From SCRA01 sp035533275 (GTDB taxonomy: Bacteria; Vulcanimicrobiota; Vulcanimicrobiia; Vulcanimicrobiales; SCRA01): a DNA stretch of 64,000 nt. The position numbers were made by a program, and so were the translations under genes. The stretch's first letter is position 1; every line of letters begins with the position of its first letter. Where the stretch lies: positions 62,001 to 126,000 of the forward strand of contig DATLUD010000077.1 in the NCBI GenBank assembly GCA_035533275.1, written 5' to 3'. The notes under the pieces are model-generated. The model worked only from the letters and a program-made list of their open reading frames with translations, did not search any database and had not been told where the DNA came from. Below are positions 23,735-32,553 of the stretch, piece by piece.

Positions 23735-25909
23735 ATGCGACGGTACTTGGGTGTTCTCGCGATCCTCGCGCTGGCGCTGGCTCCAGCGTTGAGTCGAGCC
23801 GCCGAAACGTCCGCGGGCGTGATCGTCCTCACAGAGACCGGCGAGCCAATCGCCGGAGCACGCGTGGTCTTTACCGCCGACGGCCGTTCCGAAACGGCCG
23901 TCACCGACGGCCGCGGGCGCGCCGTCTCGAGTCTTCCTCCGCCGGAGGACGCCGCGGTCGCAGCGCCGGGCTACCGCGCGGCCACCGCCCATCTAGCGGC
24001 CGCCGGCACGCCCGTGGTCCGGCTCGCGGCCGACTTGAAGGTGATCGAGAAGGTCACGGTGGCCACGGGCTCGCCGCGCGATCTCCACACCCTGCCGGTG
24101 ACCGCGCTCGCGTTGGACCACTCCCTGGTTCGCGCGCTCTCCCCCTCAACCGCCGACGGCTTGCTCAGCGCCCTCCCGGGCTTCGACGAGGCGCGCAGCA
24201 ACAGCGCCGTCACGAATCCCACGCAGCTCCGGGCCTCGGTGGGCGGCGCCGGCCAGGACCGCGGCGTGGTGCTGGTCGACGGGCTTCCCGCGGAGAACGG
24301 CTTCGGCGGCTGGATCGAGTGGCCGGCCGTCTCGCCTCTCGACATCGCGAACGTCGAGCTGATGCGCGACGCCGCCTCCGCGCTCTACGGCTCGGGGGCC
24401 ATCGGCGGCGTCGTCAATCTGCGGACCCTGCAGCCGACCCTAGCGCCGCAAGGCTTTGCGCAACTCTCGCTCGGTGCCAACGGCGCAAGCGCCCAGACCC
24501 TCTCGCTGGGCGGCGCCCTCGGCAGCGCCGCCACCCGCGTCTTCGTATCCCAGCGCTTCGACGGCGGCTATATGGCCGCGCCGCCCGCCTATCGGAGCAC
24601 CGTCGACGGACTCAGCACCGCCCGCACCGACAACGTGGGAGTGGCCGTGCGCTTTCCCTCCGCGCACGCCGACCGCTCGTGGGGCATCTCGCTGCGAACG
24701 TACGACACGTTTCAGAACACGGGCCGGCCCAACTACTTCGACGAGGAATCGGGGTGGCAAGAGGCGCTCTCGTACCGCACGAGCGGAGGCGGCACGGCGT
24801 GGCAGGTCTCCGGCTTCGCGCGCGACGGCACCTTGGTCAACAACGCGGACCTCTTCCCGTCCCATCCGGGCACGCCGCTCTATCGGCAGACGATACCTAC
24901 CGCAGACGACGGCCTGATCGCGGCGTGGTCGCACTCCTGGAGCCACGACATCCTGCGCGCTCAGACGAACCTCCGCGTGGTCAACGGGAGCTACACGCAG
25001 ATCAATCCGACCAGCGGCTTTCTGCAGAGCCGCGGCGGCGGACGCCAGACCCGCGCGGCGTTCACGCTTTCCGACGAATACGAGCGCGGGCACCTCGACG
25101 CCATCGCCACGGCGCGCGGCGAGACGGTCGCCACCACCGGGTACGTCACCAGCAGCGCGGCGCCGTCGCAACGCTTCGGCGCGGCCTCGCCCTTTCTCGC
25201 CGTGCGCTACAGTCTCACGCCCAAGCTCGCCGTGCACGTGTCGGAAGGCGTGGGATTCCGCGCGCCGTTCCTCAACGAGCTCTATCGCGGCTACCGAATC
25301 GGCGCGCAGCAGTTCCTCCCCAACCCGCTGCTGGCCCCGGAGCGCAGCACGACGCGCAACCTGGGATTCGATCTCCTTGTGCCGCAAGGGCGCCTCTTCG
25401 GCGAGCTCACCGGCACCCGCGTGAACGACGCGATCGGCTTCGTGACCACGGCGACCGACACCGCCACGCGGGAGAACGTCGAGCGCACCGCCACGGACGG
25501 ATACGAGCTGGGCTGGCAAGGCGACCTCGCCGGGCGCTGGTCGCTGCGTGCCACCTACGTCTCGCAGTATGCGCGCGTGGTGGGCGGTCCCGCGCAGGAC
25601 CTCGGCAAGCGTCTGCCCTTCGTGCCGGACCGCGAGGGGAGCCTCGTCGCCGTCACGCATCTGCCCAGAGGCGGAAGCCTCTCGTTTTCGGGGACGCTGC
25701 TGGGGCAAACGTACGCCGACGACCTGAACCAAGAGCCGCTCGGCACGGGCTTCGTCGTCGGGGCCGCCCTCGGCGTGGCGATCGCCCGCGAAACCACGCT
25801 GACGCTGCGGGCGAGCAATCTCACGAACCGGACTTATCTGACCAGCGTCGATCGCCTGGCCGCGCCCTCGCAGCTCACCCTCGAGCTGCGCCGCTCGCTG
25901 GGGCGCTAG
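23735..25909 (+). CDS. TonB-dependent outer membrane receptor
   Basis: This is a 724-residue outer-membrane gated channel. A signal peptide (MRRYLGVLAILALALAPALSR) is followed by a carboxypeptidase-like regulatory domain (about 25-100), which reads GEPIAGARVVFTADG. A plug domain follows (about 105-215) with LLSALPGFDEAR, GVVLVDGLP and ELMRDAASALYGSGAIGGVVNL, typical of TonB plugs. The rest is a 22-strand barrel ending in an aromatic-poor LTLELRRSLGR. The substrate is unknown. It is divergent from the PQQ dehydrogenase, so uptake of a metal chelate or cofactor for that enzyme (by analogy with lanthanide-uptake receptors) is conceivable. No partner periplasmic protein or TonB gene is nearby. 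Confidence 0.92.
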   Translation: MRRYLGVLAILALALAPALSRAAETSAGVIVLTETGEPIAGARVVFTADGRSETAVTDGRGRAVSSLPPPEDAAVAAPGYRAATAHLAAAGTPVVRLAADLKVIEKVTVATGSPRDLHTLPVTALALDHSLVRALSPSTADGLLSALPGFDEARSNSAVTNPTQLRASVGGAGQDRGVVLVDGLPAENGFGGWIEWPAVSPLDIANVELMRDAASALYGSGAIGGVVNLRTLQPTLAPQGFAQLSLGANGASAQTLSLGGALGSAATRVFVSQRFDGGYMAAPPAYRSTVDGLSTARTDNVGVAVRFPSAHADRSWGISLRTYDTFQNTGRPNYFDEESGWQEALSYRTSGGGTAWQVSGFARDGTLVNNADLFPSHPGTPLYRQTIPTADDGLIAAWSHSWSHDILRAQTNLRVVNGSYTQINPTSGFLQSRGGGRQTRAAFTLSDEYERGHLDAIATARGETVATTGYVTSSAAPSQRFGAASPFLAVRYSLTPKLAVHVSEGVGFRAPFLNELYRGYRIGAQQFLPNPLLAPERSTTRNLGFDLLVPQGRLFGELTGTRVNDAIGFVTTATDTATRENVERTATDGYELGWQGDLAGRWSLRATYVSQYARVVGGPAQDLGKRLPFVPDREGSLVAVTHLPRGGSLSFSGTLLGQTYADDLNQEPLGTGFVVGAALGVAIARETTLTLRASNLTNRTYLTSVDRLAAPSQLTLELRRSLGR

Positions 25910-25916
25910 GGGCCCC

Positions 25917-26600
25917 TCACGCGCTGCCCAGTTGGCTGATCAGCGAACGGCACTCGTCCGTCCGCGCGAGCAGCTCGCCGTGGAGAGTGGCGACGAGCTC
26001 GGAAAGCTCGCGCGCCACCTGGGTCGCCACGCGCGTCGAGAGCGTCACGAGCATCTCGACCTCTCCCTCCGGCGTCCGGGCCATGAGTGCGGAGGATGGG
26101 CTGAGGGCCACCGCCTCGCGCACGAGGATGCCTAATGCCACGGGTCCCAGCGCTGGGTCGCACGCCGTTCGGAAGGCGTAGCGCGGGCCGCTGGGCAGAC
26201 GGAAGTTGAACGCGGACCGCACGAGCGAGGCGAGTCCCGTCCCCAACGTCGCGACGTCGGCGAAGACGCCGCGACCGTCGACCGCCGCCTGCTGCGCGAA
26301 TCCGCGCATCGCGCTCTCCGCGGAGGTCAGGCGCGCGAGCGCTCCGGAGAAGCCGGCGACCTCGCCGGGCCACTCGGCGGCGCGCCGGGCTTCGCCGACG
26401 AGCTCGTAGCGCAGAATGCGGCGCTTGATGGAGACGGGGCCCTGGTCGATGCCGGGCCAGCGGACTCTGACTGCCCGCTCGTATGCGTCGCGCGCTTCGA
26501 TGAAGCCCTTCGCCGCACAGCCGATGCGATCGAAGACGAAGATCCGCAGCGAGTCTTCGCGCGTGAGATTGGCCGAGTGGGGGAAGCTCTTGGCACTCAC
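25917..26600 (-). CDS. Hypothetical protein
   Basis: I do not recognise this protein of 227 residues starting at GTG 26600. It is mostly helical and rich in Ala, Arg, Leu and Glu, with no signal peptide or membrane segment. It is likely cytosolic. The segment FVFDRIGCAAKGFIEARDAYERAVRVRWPG near the N-terminus is the most structured. It is convergent with the TonB receptor (gap of 7 nt) and separated by 92 bp from the ABC exporter. No function can be offered. Confidence 0.6.
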   Translation of the reverse strand: MSAKSFPHSANLTREDSLRIFVFDRIGCAAKGFIEARDAYERAVRVRWPGIDQGPVSIKRRILRYELVGEARRAAEWPGEVAGFSGALARLTSAESAMRGFAQQAAVDGRGVFADVATLGTGLASLVRSAFNFRLPSGPRYAFRTACDPALGPVALGILVREAVALSPSSALMARTPEGEVEMLVTLSTRVATQVARELSELVATLHGELLARTDECRSLISQLGSA

Positions 26601-26692
26601 GGTACCCCGAGTATAGCGGAGGCTTACGGCCGCCGGCAGCTGCCGTTCCGCCGGGATCGTAAAGCTTCCGTACGAAATCTGCGCGAATTCGG

Positions 26693-28456
26693 TCAGGCGC
26701 CGCTGAACTGAGCGGCGTACAGCCGCGCGTAGGCGCCGTCGCGGGCGAGCAAGTCCTCGTGCGTGCCTTCCTCGACCAGGCGTCCCGCGTCGAGGTAGAG
26801 GATGCGCGTCGCTCGACGGATCGTCGAGAGGCGGTGCGCGATGATGAACGTGGTGCGCCCGATCAGCAGGCGATCCAGCGCCTCGGCGATCAGACGCTCC
26901 GAGTGGGAGTCGAGCGCACTGGTCGCCTCGTCGAGGATGAGGATGCGCGGGTCGCGCAAGATCGCCCGTGCGATCGCGATGCGTTGCCGCTGACCGCCGG
27001 AGAGACGCACGCCGCGCTCGCCGACGTAGGTGGCGAAGCCGTCCGGCAGCTCGTCGATGTACTCCGTGACGTTGGCCAACTCCGCCGCGCGCCGGATCTC
27101 CTCGGGCGTCGCATCGAGGCGGCCGTAGCGGATGTTCTCCTCCACCGTGTCTCCGAAGAGCTGCGGCTCTTGCGGCACCAGGGCAATGGCCGAGCGCAAG
27201 TCCGCCAGCGAGAGGGAGCGCGCGTCGATGCCGTCGATGAGCACGCGCCCGCGCGTCGGCTCGTAGAAGCGCGAGATCAAGTTCACCAACGTCGTCTTGC
27301 CGGCGCCGCTGGGACCGACCAAAGCGAGGGTCTCGCCGGGGACGGCCGTGAAGGAGATCTCCCGGAGCGCGGGATCCTCGGTGCCGGGAAACGTGAAGGA
27401 GACCTCGTCGAAGCGCACCTCACCGCGCGGTGAGGGCAAGCGCTGCGCCCCCGGAGCCGCCGGGTCCTCCACGGGCGCGTCGAGGATGGTGAAGATGCGG
27501 CCGGCGCCCACGGTGGCCTTGGCCAGGTCGCCGATGAAGTTCGCGCCGCGGTTGAGCGGGTTGCTGGCCAGCACCACCAGCGTCCAGAACTGGAAGACCT
27601 GCCCCACGTTGAGCCGCTGGAAGACCACCACCTCCATCGCGGAGACCACCACGATGGTAAGAAAGGCGATCAGCATCAGCACGCTGACCACCGCGGGCTG
27701 CGTGAGCAGGAGCTGGGTCAGCTTCATGTACGCGCCGAAGAAGGCCTCGTTGTTGTTGCTGAAGCGCGCGATCTCGTGCTGCTCGCGCCCGAAGGCCTTG
27801 ATCGTGCGCAGGCTGCTGAGGGCCTCGATCAGGTTGGCGGAGAGGTCGGCGATCGACTCCTGCGTCCGATGGGTCCCCGTGGTGATCAGCGCCGAGAAGC
27901 GCGCCACCGCGAGGTAGACCATCGGCACGAAGATGAACAGGAAAAGCGACATCCTCCAGTCCGTCACGAACATGCCGATCACGGCGCCGATGAACGTGAC
28001 CGTGTTCTGCGTGAGCTGCGGCAGCGAGATCGAGACCGCGTCCGTCATCAGCTGCAGGTCTTGCTCGAAGCGCGCGAACAGCTCGCCGTGACGCCAGCGG
28101 TCGAACTCCGCCAGCGGGAAGTAGACGATGCGGGCGAACAGGCGCGCGCGCATCTCCGCGATCAGGCGCTGACCGCTCCAGGCCGTGAGATAGCTTGCGC
28201 CGTACTGCGCCCCTGCCGCGATCACGTTCGCCGCCAGCAGGAGCGCCACGATGATCCACAGCTCGCGCAGCCGAGCCGCCGCGCCGAGGGTGCCGTGTGC
28301 CGCTCCCAGCACGTCGTTGAAGAGCGGGTTGAGCGCCTTGGCGTACGAGAGCGGCCCAAGCCCCGCCAGAACGGCGAAGAACAACGCGGTTCCGAGCCGC
28401 CCGGCGTACCGGCGCGCCTCGAACCCGAGGCGCCGAAGGGTCTCCCTGGTCTCCAC
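26693..28456 (-). CDS. ABC exporter, fused permease and ATPase (MsbA/LmrA type)
   Basis: The protein has 587 residues from the GTG at 28456; an ATG at 28519 gives a longer version. It is a half-size exporter with six predicted TM helices in the first roughly 330 residues, including the EAFFGAY..LTQLLLTQP region. The ATPase domain has Walker A GPSGAGKTT, the Q-loop PQEPQLFG, signature LSGGQRQRIAIARAIL, Walker B ILILDEATSALD and the H-loop IAHRLSTI. The likely cargo is lipid or a hydrophobic drug, but the family is broad. It stands alone; the zinc-ribbon membrane protein gene is divergent. Confidence 0.93.
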   Translation of the reverse strand: METRETLRRLGFEARRYAGRLGTALFFAVLAGLGPLSYAKALNPLFNDVLGAAHGTLGAAARLRELWIIVALLLAANVIAAGAQYGASYLTAWSGQRLIAEMRARLFARIVYFPLAEFDRWRHGELFARFEQDLQLMTDAVSISLPQLTQNTVTFIGAVIGMFVTDWRMSLFLFIFVPMVYLAVARFSALITTGTHRTQESIADLSANLIEALSSLRTIKAFGREQHEIARFSNNNEAFFGAYMKLTQLLLTQPAVVSVLMLIAFLTIVVVSAMEVVVFQRLNVGQVFQFWTLVVLASNPLNRGANFIGDLAKATVGAGRIFTILDAPVEDPAAPGAQRLPSPRGEVRFDEVSFTFPGTEDPALREISFTAVPGETLALVGPSGAGKTTLVNLISRFYEPTRGRVLIDGIDARSLSLADLRSAIALVPQEPQLFGDTVEENIRYGRLDATPEEIRRAAELANVTEYIDELPDGFATYVGERGVRLSGGQRQRIAIARAILRDPRILILDEATSALDSHSERLIAEALDRLLIGRTTFIIAHRLSTIRRATRILYLDAGRLVEEGTHEDLLARDGAYARLYAAQFSGA

Positions 28457-28551
28457 GGGGCTTGACGCTTCCGGGGGACGCGGACGAAACCTTTTCGCGG
28501 CGGGAGGGTACCTCCGCATGAGGACGCGCACCGCGCGTCGGAGGTTTGTCG

Positions 28552-29115
28552 ATGATGGGATGCTACTACCACAACGCCGTCCCGGCGGCCGGCGAGTGCA
28601 GCGGTTGCCATCAGCCGCTCTGCGCCACGTGCCTGGCCGAGGGGCCGCTCTGCGGCGGCTGCCGGCTCGCGCAGCGCATCGAGCGCGACGGTGAACCGCG
28701 CCTTGCCGGCTCCGCGCGATGGAACCCGCCGCCTCCGCCGCCATCGGCGGCGAAGGCGTCCGTGACGCTGGTCGGCTCTCCCGAGGGACGCGCCCTGGCG
28801 GCGGTCGGATTCGTGCCGTTCCTCTGGCCCGCGGCCGTCTTGGCGCTGATCACCCCCGTCGGCCGCGACCACTACGTCCGCCGGCAGAGTCTCCAAGCCA
28901 TCGGCTTCAACCTCGCGATGGCAGCGATCTGGATCGCCTTTCACGCCGTGGCCCTGGTGCCGCTGCTCGGGTGGACGCTCTGGGGGACGCTCCCCTTCTT
29001 GCTGCCCATCTGGCTGATCGCCTCCCTCGTCTACGCCGTAAAGACGTGGAACGGCGACGACGTGCGCGTTCCGGTGATCGGGGAGTACGTGGACCGCATC
29101 GCGCCGGCGTCGTGA
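28552..29115 (+). CDS. Zinc-ribbon/B-box-like membrane protein with DUF4870-like domain
   Basis: The protein has 187 residues from the ATG at 28552, which has GGAGG 7 nt upstream. The N-terminal 40 residues carry paired Cys and His (CYYHN, ECSGCHQPLCATC, CGGC), a probable B-box-type zinc finger. A proline-rich linker (PPPPPP) follows. The second half has about three hydrophobic segments around a RDHYVRRQSLQAIGFN motif, resembling the DUF4870/Tic20-like family. It is divergent from the ABC exporter and convergent with photolyase. The function is unknown; such proteins are inner-membrane and small. Confidence 0.75.
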   Translation: MMGCYYHNAVPAAGECSGCHQPLCATCLAEGPLCGGCRLAQRIERDGEPRLAGSARWNPPPPPPSAAKASVTLVGSPEGRALAAVGFVPFLWPAAVLALITPVGRDHYVRRQSLQAIGFNLAMAAIWIAFHAVALVPLLGWTLWGTLPFLLPIWLIASLVYAVKTWNGDDVRVPVIGEYVDRIAPAS

Positions 29116-29128
29116 CGCCGCCCCGCGG

Positions 29129-30577
29129 TCAGCGCGCCAGCACGGCGGCGCGGTAGCGCCGCAGGAACTCGCGCGCCGCGGCCTCGTGGTCCACGGCCGG
29201 GCGCGGGTAGCGCTCCGCCCCGAAGAGCGGCAGCTCCAGCTGAGGTCGCGCTCCCTCCGCGAACGGCGCATGGATGCGCGCCGCCGGCACGCCGTCCAGT
29301 TCCGGAATCCAGCGGCGCACGTAGGCGCCGTCGGGATCAAACGTCCGCGCCTGGCGCACCGGATTGTAGATCCTCGGGTACTGCGCCATATCGGCTCCCA
29401 CGCCGGCTACCCATTGCCAGTTGCCCGTCGCCAGCGCAAGGTCGTCCTCGATCAAGTGGCGATCGAAGATCTCGCGGCCCCGCCGCCACGAGACGCCGAG
29501 ATCGAAGCAGAGAAACGAGGCGGCCACGGCGCGGGCCTTGGGGTGCATCCAGCCGAGCGCGTGCAGCTCTCGCATCGCGGCGTCGACCAGCGGATACCCT
29601 GTGGTTCCCGCCTCCCACGCCGCCACGCCGGGGGCGTCGTCAGCGAAGCGCAGCGCCAGGGCCTTCTCTTGCAGCGGGCGGTCGTGCGTGCGCGGCCAAT
29701 GCCACGACAGGTGCAGAAAGAAGTCGCGCATGGCGAGGGAGCGCTCCAACTCCTCGTAGGACCGCCGCTCCTCCGCAACGGCGAACGGTCGCGACGCGAG
29801 CGCGCGCAGGTCCCGCACCGTCCTGCGTGCCGAGAGCGTTCCGAGCGCCAAGTCGCCCCCCAGACGCGAGGTCCGCGCCCCGCCGAAGACCCGCCGCGCC
29901 GCCGCGTACTCGCGCGCCGGTCCCGCCAGATACTCCGCGAGCCGCGCCTGCGCGGCGGGCGCACCGCCGGCCATCGGCGGCTCGACGTGCGGCTGGCCGA
30001 AGTCGCCCGGCGTGGGGAGCGCCCCGCTCTCCGCATCCGTCTCCTGGAACGCCTCGGGGCGGGGCCCCCCGGCGGCCGCAGGCGTCAAGGTGACGCGGCG
30101 CCAGGCCGCGTGAAACGGGGCGAACGAGCGGTACCCCTCGCCGCCCGCGTGGCGTTGGAGGTCCACCTCTTCGGGCGACGCCACGGGGGCGTCGTGAACG
30201 ACCAGCGCGCGGATCCCGGCCTCCTCGAGGTCTTGCACCGCGTCGCGATCGTCGGCGATGCCGGGCCCGTCGTACGTCCATGCCCACGCCACGGCGCTCG
30301 CGCCCACCGAGCGCGCCACCGCCACGAGCTCGCGCCCGGCGCGCGCCGCCCGGCGCACGATCAGACGTGATCCGCGCGCGCGGAGCAGCTCGTCAAGCTG
30401 CGCCACGGCCTGACAGAAGAACGCGGCCCGCCGCGCGTTGGCGCCGACGCGCCGCACGGTCTCGCGGTCGAGCACCAAAACCGGCACGACGCGTCCGTAT
30501 GCGGCGGCGCGCGCGAGGCCCAGGTGGTCGTCGAGACGCAGGTCGCGTCGGAAGCGGTAAACGATTCGTTCGCTCAT
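29129..30577 (-). CDS. phr: Deoxyribodipyrimidine photolyase
   Basis: This enzyme repairs UV pyrimidine dimers using FAD and light. The 482-residue protein begins MSERIVYRFRRDLRLDDH, the canonical N-terminal antenna domain. The C-terminal FAD domain has FLHLSWHWPRTHDRP, AGTTGYPLVDAAMRELHALGW (about 320-340), then MHPKARAVAASFL and GNWQWVAGVGADMAQYPRIYNP, which are class I CPD photolyase and cryptochrome signatures. All expected FAD-contact blocks are present, so it looks intact. It is separated from the upstream cytochrome lipoprotein gene by a terminator-like hairpin. Confidence 0.93.
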   Translation of the reverse strand: MSERIVYRFRRDLRLDDHLGLARAAAYGRVVPVLVLDRETVRRVGANARRAAFFCQAVAQLDELLRARGSRLIVRRAARAGRELVAVARSVGASAVAWAWTYDGPGIADDRDAVQDLEEAGIRALVVHDAPVASPEEVDLQRHAGGEGYRSFAPFHAAWRRVTLTPAAAGGPRPEAFQETDAESGALPTPGDFGQPHVEPPMAGGAPAAQARLAEYLAGPAREYAAARRVFGGARTSRLGGDLALGTLSARRTVRDLRALASRPFAVAEERRSYEELERSLAMRDFFLHLSWHWPRTHDRPLQEKALALRFADDAPGVAAWEAGTTGYPLVDAAMRELHALGWMHPKARAVAASFLCFDLGVSWRRGREIFDRHLIEDDLALATGNWQWVAGVGADMAQYPRIYNPVRQARTFDPDGAYVRRWIPELDGVPAARIHAPFAEGARPQLELPLFGAERYPRPAVDHEAAAREFLRRYRAAVLAR

Positions 30578-30582
30578 GGCCG

Positions 30583-30620
30583 GAAACGAGAACGGGCGCG
30601 CGCCGTGAGGCGAGCGCCCG
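30583..30620 (-). terminator. Intrinsic terminator after cytochrome lipoprotein gene
   Basis: The minus strand has GGGCGC-tc-GCC-tcac-GGC-gc-GCGCCC followed by TTCTCGTTT. The stem pairs with small internal mismatches, and the T-rich tail is moderate. It lies about 30 nt past the gene's stop and before the photolyase start. Confidence 0.65.
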
Positions 30621-30650
30621 ATCTACGCTCGAAAGATGCTGCTGCGCGGG

Positions 30651-31169
30651 TTACTTGAACTCGTCGAGGATATAGGCCGCCACGTCTTGGACATCCTTGT
30701 CGCTCAGCGGCGACGGGTAGAGCTTGGGCATCGGCGGCTTGGGGTCTTTGATCCACCCCACGATCGCGCTCTCCGTGCGCGACATGATCGGCGTCTTCAG
30801 CTGACCATGGAGATCCGGGCCGACCCCGCCCTTGCCGTCGGCACCGTGGCACGCGGCGCAGTTCGCCCCGTACAGAGTCTTGCCGTGCTCCTCGTCGGCC
30901 TTGGCGCCGCCGGCTGCGGCGACCTCCGCCGATGAAGCTTCAGCCGCGGGTGAGGCTTCGGCCGCCATGGGTGAGGCCTCGGCCGCCATGGGCGATGCCT
31001 CGGCCGCCATGGGCGATGCCTCGGCCGCCGCGGCCGCCGTGGCCTCGGCGGCGGGTGATGCCGCCGCAGTGGCCTCACCGGTGGACGACGTCTGCGACCC
31101 CTTGGAACAACCCGTGGCCACCATGCCCGCGAACGCGAGCATCGCGGCGATGGTCATCAACTTCTTCAC
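30651..31169 (-). CDS. Cytochrome c lipoprotein with Ala-rich tandem-repeat linker
   Basis: The protein has 172 residues from the GTG at 31169, with GAGAGGAG about 10 nt upstream; longer frames are shadow sequence. The N-terminus has a lipobox (MVATGC), so it should be lipid-anchored. Residues 25-85 are Ala/Ser/Glu/Pro-rich with the unit EASPMAA repeated three times (21-bp DNA repeat). The C-terminal part is a class I cytochrome c: heme motif CAACHG, then PPMPKLYP providing an axial Met. It probably shuttles electrons at the membrane surface. No partner enzyme is adjacent. Confidence 0.88.
   Translation of the reverse strand: MKKLMTIAAMLAFAGMVATGCSKGSQTSSTGEATAAASPAAEATAAAAAEASPMAAEASPMAAEASPMAAEASPAAEASSAEVAAAGGAKADEEHGKTLYGANCAACHGADGKGGVGPDLHGQLKTPIMSRTESAIVGWIKDPKPPMPKLYPSPLSDKDVQDVAAYILDEFK
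30961..31023 (-). repeat. Three 21-bp tandem repeats in cytochrome linker
   Basis: Units lie at 30961-30981, 30982-31002 and 31003-31023 and encode EASPMAA on the minus strand. Units 2 and 3 are identical and unit 1 differs at two positions, so recent slippage expansion is likely. Confidence 0.85.
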
Positions 31170-31319
31170 AGCCGGAACACTCCTCTCATCTGTCACCCGA
31201 ACGACGAATCCATCATGGAGTATCGACGGGCGCCTTCGTAAGCGCAAATGGGGCCTCCTCCCATAAGATGCGCACCGATAGGAGCTTACCCCGACCGTGG
31301 ACGAATGCTTGCCTGGTCC

Positions 31320-31802
31320 ATGAGCAAGATCTTCTTGCGCTACGCCCGCGAGGACGACATCCCTCGCCTCATCACGGGCGGCGTCGTCCCCACCGGAGGC
31401 GAGTCCACCGCGTGGCAGCGGCGATTGACCCTTTCGCTGGCCGAACAGCGCAGCGGCAGACGCTTGGTCCTCGTGGCCGAGGATCGCGCCGGGCTGGTCG
31501 CGATGGTCCAGCTCGTCTTCAAGTTCCCGCCGGGTTACCACGACCCGGAGGCGGCCAATGGTCACGACATCGCGATGATCGAGACCCTGCGCACCGCGCG
31601 CCGCGCCCCGGCCGCCGTGAGCACCGAGCTGCTGCAGCAAGCCCAGTTGCTCGCGCGCAAGAAGGCCGTCACCACCCTTACGTTCTGTCTCTCGCTCGAC
31701 GACGCCAAGGGCATCACGATGGCCAAGCAGTGGGGGTTCAAGGAGTTTCGCATCATGCCCGAGGCCGACCGGATGCTGGCGTTCTTCCGCAAGGACGTCT
31801 GA
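31320..31802 (+). CDS. GNAT-like acyltransferase-fold protein
   Basis: This is a protein of 160 residues from the ATG at 31320. An upstream ATG at 31305 is possible. No strong ribosome-binding site is visible for either. The N-terminus reads ILRY-A-EDDIPRL in the manner of GNAT proteins. Central strands LVLVAED and MVQLVFKF precede a helix, and an AKQWGFKEFRIMPEADRML segment follows, like the GNAT motif B region. The acetyl-CoA binding loop (R/Q-x-x-G-x-G/A) is not clear. The substrate is unknown, and it has no operon partner. Confidence 0.6.
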   Translation: MSKIFLRYAREDDIPRLITGGVVPTGGESTAWQRRLTLSLAEQRSGRRLVLVAEDRAGLVAMVQLVFKFPPGYHDPEAANGHDIAMIETLRTARRAPAAVSTELLQQAQLLARKKAVTTLTFCLSLDDAKGITMAKQWGFKEFRIMPEADRMLAFFRKDV

Positions 31803-31805
31803 TCC

Positions 31806-32537
31806 CTACGAGGGCGTGAAGACCGACTCGGGGATCGAGACGTTGACCTTGTAGTCGGAGAACGCCGCCTGGATGTCGCCCTTGTACGAGGGCAACTCGA
31901 CTCGGATGCGCTGGCCGCTCACCAGACGGTGCCCGTCGATGGTGGCGAAGCTCTGGTGCATCGAGACGTCACCACCGTCGTTGTAGTACCAGTGCATCGA
32001 GGCGATCGTGCCGTCGGGGTTGACGCGCACGTCGGCGTGGTCGACGCGTCCGTGCTTGCGCGGAACCAGACGGACCTGAAACGGTGCCAAGAGCGTCACG
32101 CGGTAGATCGACTCCCAACGCGAGGGCGCGTCGATGTGCGGGTAGATCTTCTTGAACTCGCCCGCCAACCCCGGCAGCGTGTCGAAGACCACGGCGGAGC
32201 GGTCGGGATGCTCCCAATAGACGTGCCCCGTGAGCGTGGGGCGGAGGTAGGGAAAGGTCCGCATCACCACGTTGACCGTGATCGCGGCCTCGTAGCTCCG
32301 CACGCCGGGGTTGACGGCGCTCATCTTCGCGAGCAAGGCTCCCAGCGGATCGATCTCCTCGCCCGGCCGCGGCGCGACCCCTCCCGCGGCGCCCGCCGTC
32401 GGTGCGGCGGAGGGGGCCGGCGAGGACGCCGGCGGCGGGGCCGTGGCGTCAAGGCCGGCGGCAGCGAGAGCCGGACAGGCAAGCCATGCCGCCAGGCACG
32501 GACCGGCGATGGATGCGATGGGAACGCGCAGTCGCAT
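31806..32537 (-). CDS. Exported LolA-like/outer-membrane lipoprotein-carrier-like protein
   Basis: This is a 243-residue exported protein from the ATG at 32537. A signal peptide (MRLRVPIASIAGPCLAAWLACPALA) is followed by a Pro/Ala-rich linker. The mature part resembles the LolA/outer-membrane lipoprotein-sorting fold: ITVNVVMRTFPYLRPTLTGHVYW, then a beta-rich stretch with VRVNPDGTIASMHWYYND and a C-terminal IQAAFSDYKVNVSIP. The lipid-binding motif is not certain, so the call is family-level. It lies 16 nt after the queG stop, so co-transcription is likely. Confidence 0.6.
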   Translation of the reverse strand: MRLRVPIASIAGPCLAAWLACPALAAAGLDATAPPPASSPAPSAAPTAGAAGGVAPRPGEEIDPLGALLAKMSAVNPGVRSYEAAITVNVVMRTFPYLRPTLTGHVYWEHPDRSAVVFDTLPGLAGEFKKIYPHIDAPSRWESIYRVTLLAPFQVRLVPRKHGRVDHADVRVNPDGTIASMHWYYNDGGDVSMHQSFATIDGHRLVSGQRIRVELPSYKGDIQAAFSDYKVNVSIPESVFTPS

Positions 32538-32553
32538 ATTGGGTCGAACGCCT

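Noticed and set aside
22456..26181. Long plus-strand frame of 1241 codons overlapping the quinoprotein and TonB genes
   Set aside because: It runs through two real genes in other frames and shows only low-complexity Arg-rich sequence.
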